NCBI GenBank assembly: GCA_014305015.1
Contig: JACRUB010000176.1
Location: forward strand, 1-7,744
Reading direction: 5' to 3'
Source: Vulcanimicrobiota bacterium
GTDB taxonomy: Bacteria > Vulcanimicrobiota > Vulcanimicrobiia > Vulcanimicrobiales > Vulcanimicrobiaceae
DNA length: 7,744 nucleotides
Shown here one piece after another: positions 5,558 through 7,744 of this stretch. The notes below the pieces were generated by a model. The model was not told the DNA's origin, searched no databases, and was given only the letters and a program-made list of their open reading frames with translations. A program made the position numbers and the translations under genes. Positions within the stretch are counted from its first letter, which is position 1. The number at the start of each line of letters is the position of its first letter.

Positions 5558-6670
5558 TCATTCTCGCTTTAGCCTTGCAAAGATCATTCTGCCCGCCACT
5601 GTTTGTAGGACGCTGGTTACGGCGACGTCGACCGTTTCTCCAACCAGGCGGCGCCCGTTTTCGACCACGATCATCGTGCCGTCATCTAAATAACCGACGC
5701 CTTGATGCTGTTCCTTCCCTTCGCGGATAACTTGGACGTTGAGCTCTTCCCCAGGCTGCACAATCGGTTTGACCGCATTTGCCAATTCATTGATATTGAG
5801 GACGGTCACGCCTTCGACGTGGGCCACTTTGTTTAAGTTGTAATCGTTGGTGAGCAGCTTTCCGCGCAATTCTTGAGCAAGGCGTACGAGCTTGGCGTCG
5901 ACGGCGGCACCCACAACATCGGGATAATCCCTCTCGCTAATCTGCACGCTTGTGAATTCTTGCAACTTGCTGAGCACCTCGAGCCCGCGTCGTCCGCGCG
6001 TACGCTTCATTGAATCCAGCGAATCGGCGATCAACTGCAATTCACGCAAGACAAAGCGCGGCAAGATGAGCGGGCCCTCCAGAAAACCGCTCTCCACGAT
6101 CTCGGTAATCCGGCCATCGATGATCACGGAAGTGTCGACAATCTTCGGCATGGCATTTGCGGCGGGAGCCTCAGCCGTGCCGCCACCGATCCGCATGATC
6201 TTTTGTTTCGCCCCCACACGCGCACCGAGATACGCCGCGAAGATACTGATAATAATGTACAGCAGAATCGCGACATAACTACCTGGCCGCCCGGCGATAG
6301 AGATAAATTCGAACAGAATATTCTTGATGAGAAAGGCAATGATCAGGCCGACAATCAGGCCGACCGCACCGCCGGCAAGTTGCGGCGGTTCCAAACGATC
6401 TATGGCCGCTTCGACGACGTTGAGCTCGTCCTCAAAAAAGTGTTGCGCAATCGGTGCAAGCGCTACGCCGATAACGGCGCCGAGCACCGGCGAGATAATC
6501 GTAAAGGCGAGCTGCCAGAATTCGCTGGCGAAATGAAGTGAAAAAAGACGCAGATAGGCTTCGCGGCCCAGCAAGAAGCCGGTCACGCCGAAGACAATGG
6601 CAAACACGACGCGCAGGAGCGTCCCGGAAAAATTAACCGTTCTTATACGAATGTGACAAACGCTCCACAA
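5558..6670 (-). CDS. Membrane-anchored PIN/TRAM domain protein (YacL family)
   Basis: This is an integral membrane protein with a cytoplasmic nuclease-like module. Four hydrophobic segments are visible at about residues 18-36, 51-73, 99-121 and 131-150. A short linker leads into a PIN domain (about 176-295) with acidic residues in the expected places: Asp179 and Asp185 (VDTSVIIDGR), Glu210 (VLRELQ), Asp258 (GAAVDAKL) and Asp276 (TNDYNLNKVA). A TRAM domain follows at about 306-366, a fold that binds RNA. The acidic residues are intact, which fits metal-dependent RNase activity, but the substrate of this family is not established. The four-TM plus PIN plus TRAM layout and the position before ispD match Bacillus YacL. 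The start is weak: TTG at 6670, 28 bases inside hemW, without a clear ribosome site; the next in-frame candidate is GTG at 6607, at the edge of the first membrane segment. Confidence 0.92.
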   Translation of the reverse strand: MWSVCHIRIRTVNFSGTLLRVVFAIVFGVTGFLLGREAYLRLFSLHFASEFWQLAFTIISPVLGAVIGVALAPIAQHFFEDELNVVEAAIDRLEPPQLAGGAVGLIVGLIIAFLIKNILFEFISIAGRPGSYVAILLYIIISIFAAYLGARVGAKQKIMRIGGGTAEAPAANAMPKIVDTSVIIDGRITEIVESGFLEGPLILPRFVLRELQLIADSLDSMKRTRGRRGLEVLSKLQEFTSVQISERDYPDVVGAAVDAKLVRLAQELRGKLLTNDYNLNKVAHVEGVTVLNINELANAVKPIVQPGEELNVQVIREGKEQHQGVGYLDDGTMIVVENGRRLVGETVDVAVTSVLQTVAGRMIFARLKRE

Positions 6671-7744
6671 ACATCATTTGCAAGAAAGCGCCCCCGTTTA
6701 GTAAGCCATGCGTGGCGCTCGTCGATCAATAAGAGCCCGGCTTGCTGCATCTCATGAACGATGGGGGCATAGAACTGCAGGAAATCAACGCCGTACCGTT
6801 CCCGGAAAGCATGAAGCGACACGCCTTGCGCCGTTCGCAATGCGAGCATCACGGCTTCTCCGCAGCGTGCCGCACCAACGAGACGTTCGCGCTCCGCCGG
6901 GACCGCACAGCCGTTTTCGACGGCATCCAGATATGTTTCCAGCGAGCGCGTTTGAACGAAACGTTCCCCGTCCCGGTAAGAGGCGGCACCGACGCCAAAA
7001 CCCCGGTAATCCCCATTTTCCCAATAATTGGCATTATGAGCGCAGCGATGCCCGGGCTGTGCAAAATTACTCACTTCGTAGTGTTCATACCCATGTTCGC
7101 TGAGAATTTGGATCGCATCCTCATAAAAATCCGCTTCCGCTGCATCGTCAAAAAAAGCCTCGGGTTCCCGCAAGCGCCATTCCCAATACGGCGTGTTCTC
7201 CTCGACCGTTAGCCCGTAGGTGGAGATATGGTCAGGCTTCATCGCGACAGCGCCCTGAAGCGTCTGCTGCCATGTCTCTCGCGTTTGACCGGGGACTGCG
7301 AAGATCAAATCCATCGAAACCGATGAGAGGCCAGCCTCGCGTGCGGCGGCCACGACCCGCATCACATCTTCTTTTGAGTGCTTGCGGCCCAGCGTCTTGA
7401 TCTCGCTTTCGATGAGCGATTGCACGCCGATCGACAGGCGGTCGATGCCGGCTGCCACATAATCCGCGCAGTCCTGCGGCCTGACGAGCTCCGGATTGAC
7501 TTCGATCGTTGCTTCGCGACAAGCGCCGAAACGGGTGCGCAGCAATTTCAGCAGTCCCGCAATCTCATGTGCGTCATAGGTGTTCGGGGTGCCGCCCCCG
7601 AGAAAGACTGTATCGGCCGCGAAGACCGCATCGTTTTCGATCTCTTTACGCAGCGCGGCGAGATAACGCGACGAGGCACTTTTCTTGATCGGCCACTTCG
7701 CGAAATCGCAATACGGGCAAATGTACGGACAAAACGGCAAATGA
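6643..7744 (-). CDS. hemW: Radical SAM heme chaperone HemW (5' end outside window)
   Basis: The gene enters at the high-coordinate edge already in frame: the first visible residues read H-L-P-F-C, the usual family start region, so the TTG at 7740 is an internal leucine and the true start lies outside. The 4Fe-4S radical SAM motif C-x3-C-x2-C (CPYICPYC, visible residues 4-11) is followed by D-F, the HemW form, rather than the extra cysteine of coproporphyrinogen dehydrogenase HemN. Further family marks are GGGTP (48-52), EVNPE, MDLIFAVPGQT, YGLTVEENTP, and a long block through YEVSNFA, HNANYW and GFGVGAAS. The C-terminal part is the winged-helix HemN_C region. HemW is thought to bind heme and deliver it to membrane respiratory enzymes; it is often misannotated as an oxygen-independent coproporphyrinogen oxidase. 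Its stop lies inside the start of the PIN/TRAM gene. Confidence 0.94.
   Translation of the reverse strand, partial: HLPFCPYICPYCDFAKWPIKKSASSRYLAALRKEIENDAVFAADTVFLGGGTPNTYDAHEIAGLLKLLRTRFGACREATIEVNPELVRPQDCADYVAAGIDRLSIGVQSLIESEIKTLGRKHSKEDVMRVVAAAREAGLSSVSMDLIFAVPGQTRETWQQTLQGAVAMKPDHISTYGLTVEENTPYWEWRLREPEAFFDDAAEADFYEDAIQILSEHGYEHYEVSNFAQPGHRCAHNANYWENGDYRGFGVGAASYRDGERFVQTRSLETYLDAVENGCAVPAERERLVGAARCGEAVMLALRTAQGVSLHAFRERYGVDFLQFYAPIVHEMQQAGLLLIDERHAWLTKRGRFLANDVCGAFVTFV

Noticed and set aside
6742..7212. Plus-strand open frame of 156 codons
   Set aside because: It is antisense to hemW; no motif or ribosome site supports it.
1..7744. Mobile element, phage, toxin-antitoxin or CRISPR content
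   Set aside because: Every part of the window is covered by conserved housekeeping genes on one strand; no transposase, direct repeat array or attachment site was seen.

Overview
The window is 7.7 kb of a dense, single-strand block of bacterial housekeeping genes, all read on the minus strand, so transcription runs from high to low coordinates. In transcription order it holds: hemW (5' end outside the window), a membrane-anchored PIN/TRAM protein of the YacL type, ispD, ispF, gltX, cysE, cysS, and the first 76 codons of an rlmB-type 23S rRNA 2'-O-methyltransferase that runs off the low end. From the PIN/TRAM gene to rlmB the order matches the well-known Bacillota cluster (yacL-ispD-ispF-gltX-cysE-cysS-mrnC-rlmB of Bacillus), with the mini-ribonuclease III gene mrnC missing between cysS and rlmB. 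hemW, rather than radA/disA, stands in front.

The junctions are tight. hemW/PIN-TRAM, ispD/ispF, ispF/gltX, cysE/cysS and cysS/rlmB all overlap by 1 to 28 bases, which suggests a translationally coupled operon. The only real gaps are about 114 bases between the PIN/TRAM gene and ispD, containing two small GC-rich hairpins, and 47 bases between gltX and cysE. No tRNA, rRNA, mobile element, CRISPR array, T-box leader or clear promoter is visible.

Functionally the genes serve isoprenoid precursor synthesis by the MEP pathway (IspD, IspF), aminoacylation with Glu and Cys (GltX, CysS), the first committed step of cysteine synthesis (CysE), heme trafficking (HemW), rRNA modification (RlmB), and a possible nuclease or RNA-binding membrane protein (PIN/TRAM). 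CysE and CysS side by side link cysteine supply to its charging.

The most unusual item is ispD. After a complete cytidylyltransferase the reading frame continues, with no break, into about 75 residues that look like the C-terminal domain (domain V) of elongation factor G. Two further oddities are an ispF gene with no ATG/GTG/TTG start that keeps its metal ligands (the best candidate is an ATT overlapping the ispD stop), and a -1 frameshift in a five-A run near the 3' end of gltX.

The organism is a bacterium with moderately GC-rich DNA and Bacillota-like (Terrabacteria) gene order. The lack of T-boxes, the unusual start codons and the CysRS signature variant do not look like a typical Bacillus or Clostridium. 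An uncultured lineage such as Eremiobacterota (WPS-2) or a relative is a guess only; the phylum cannot be settled from this window.
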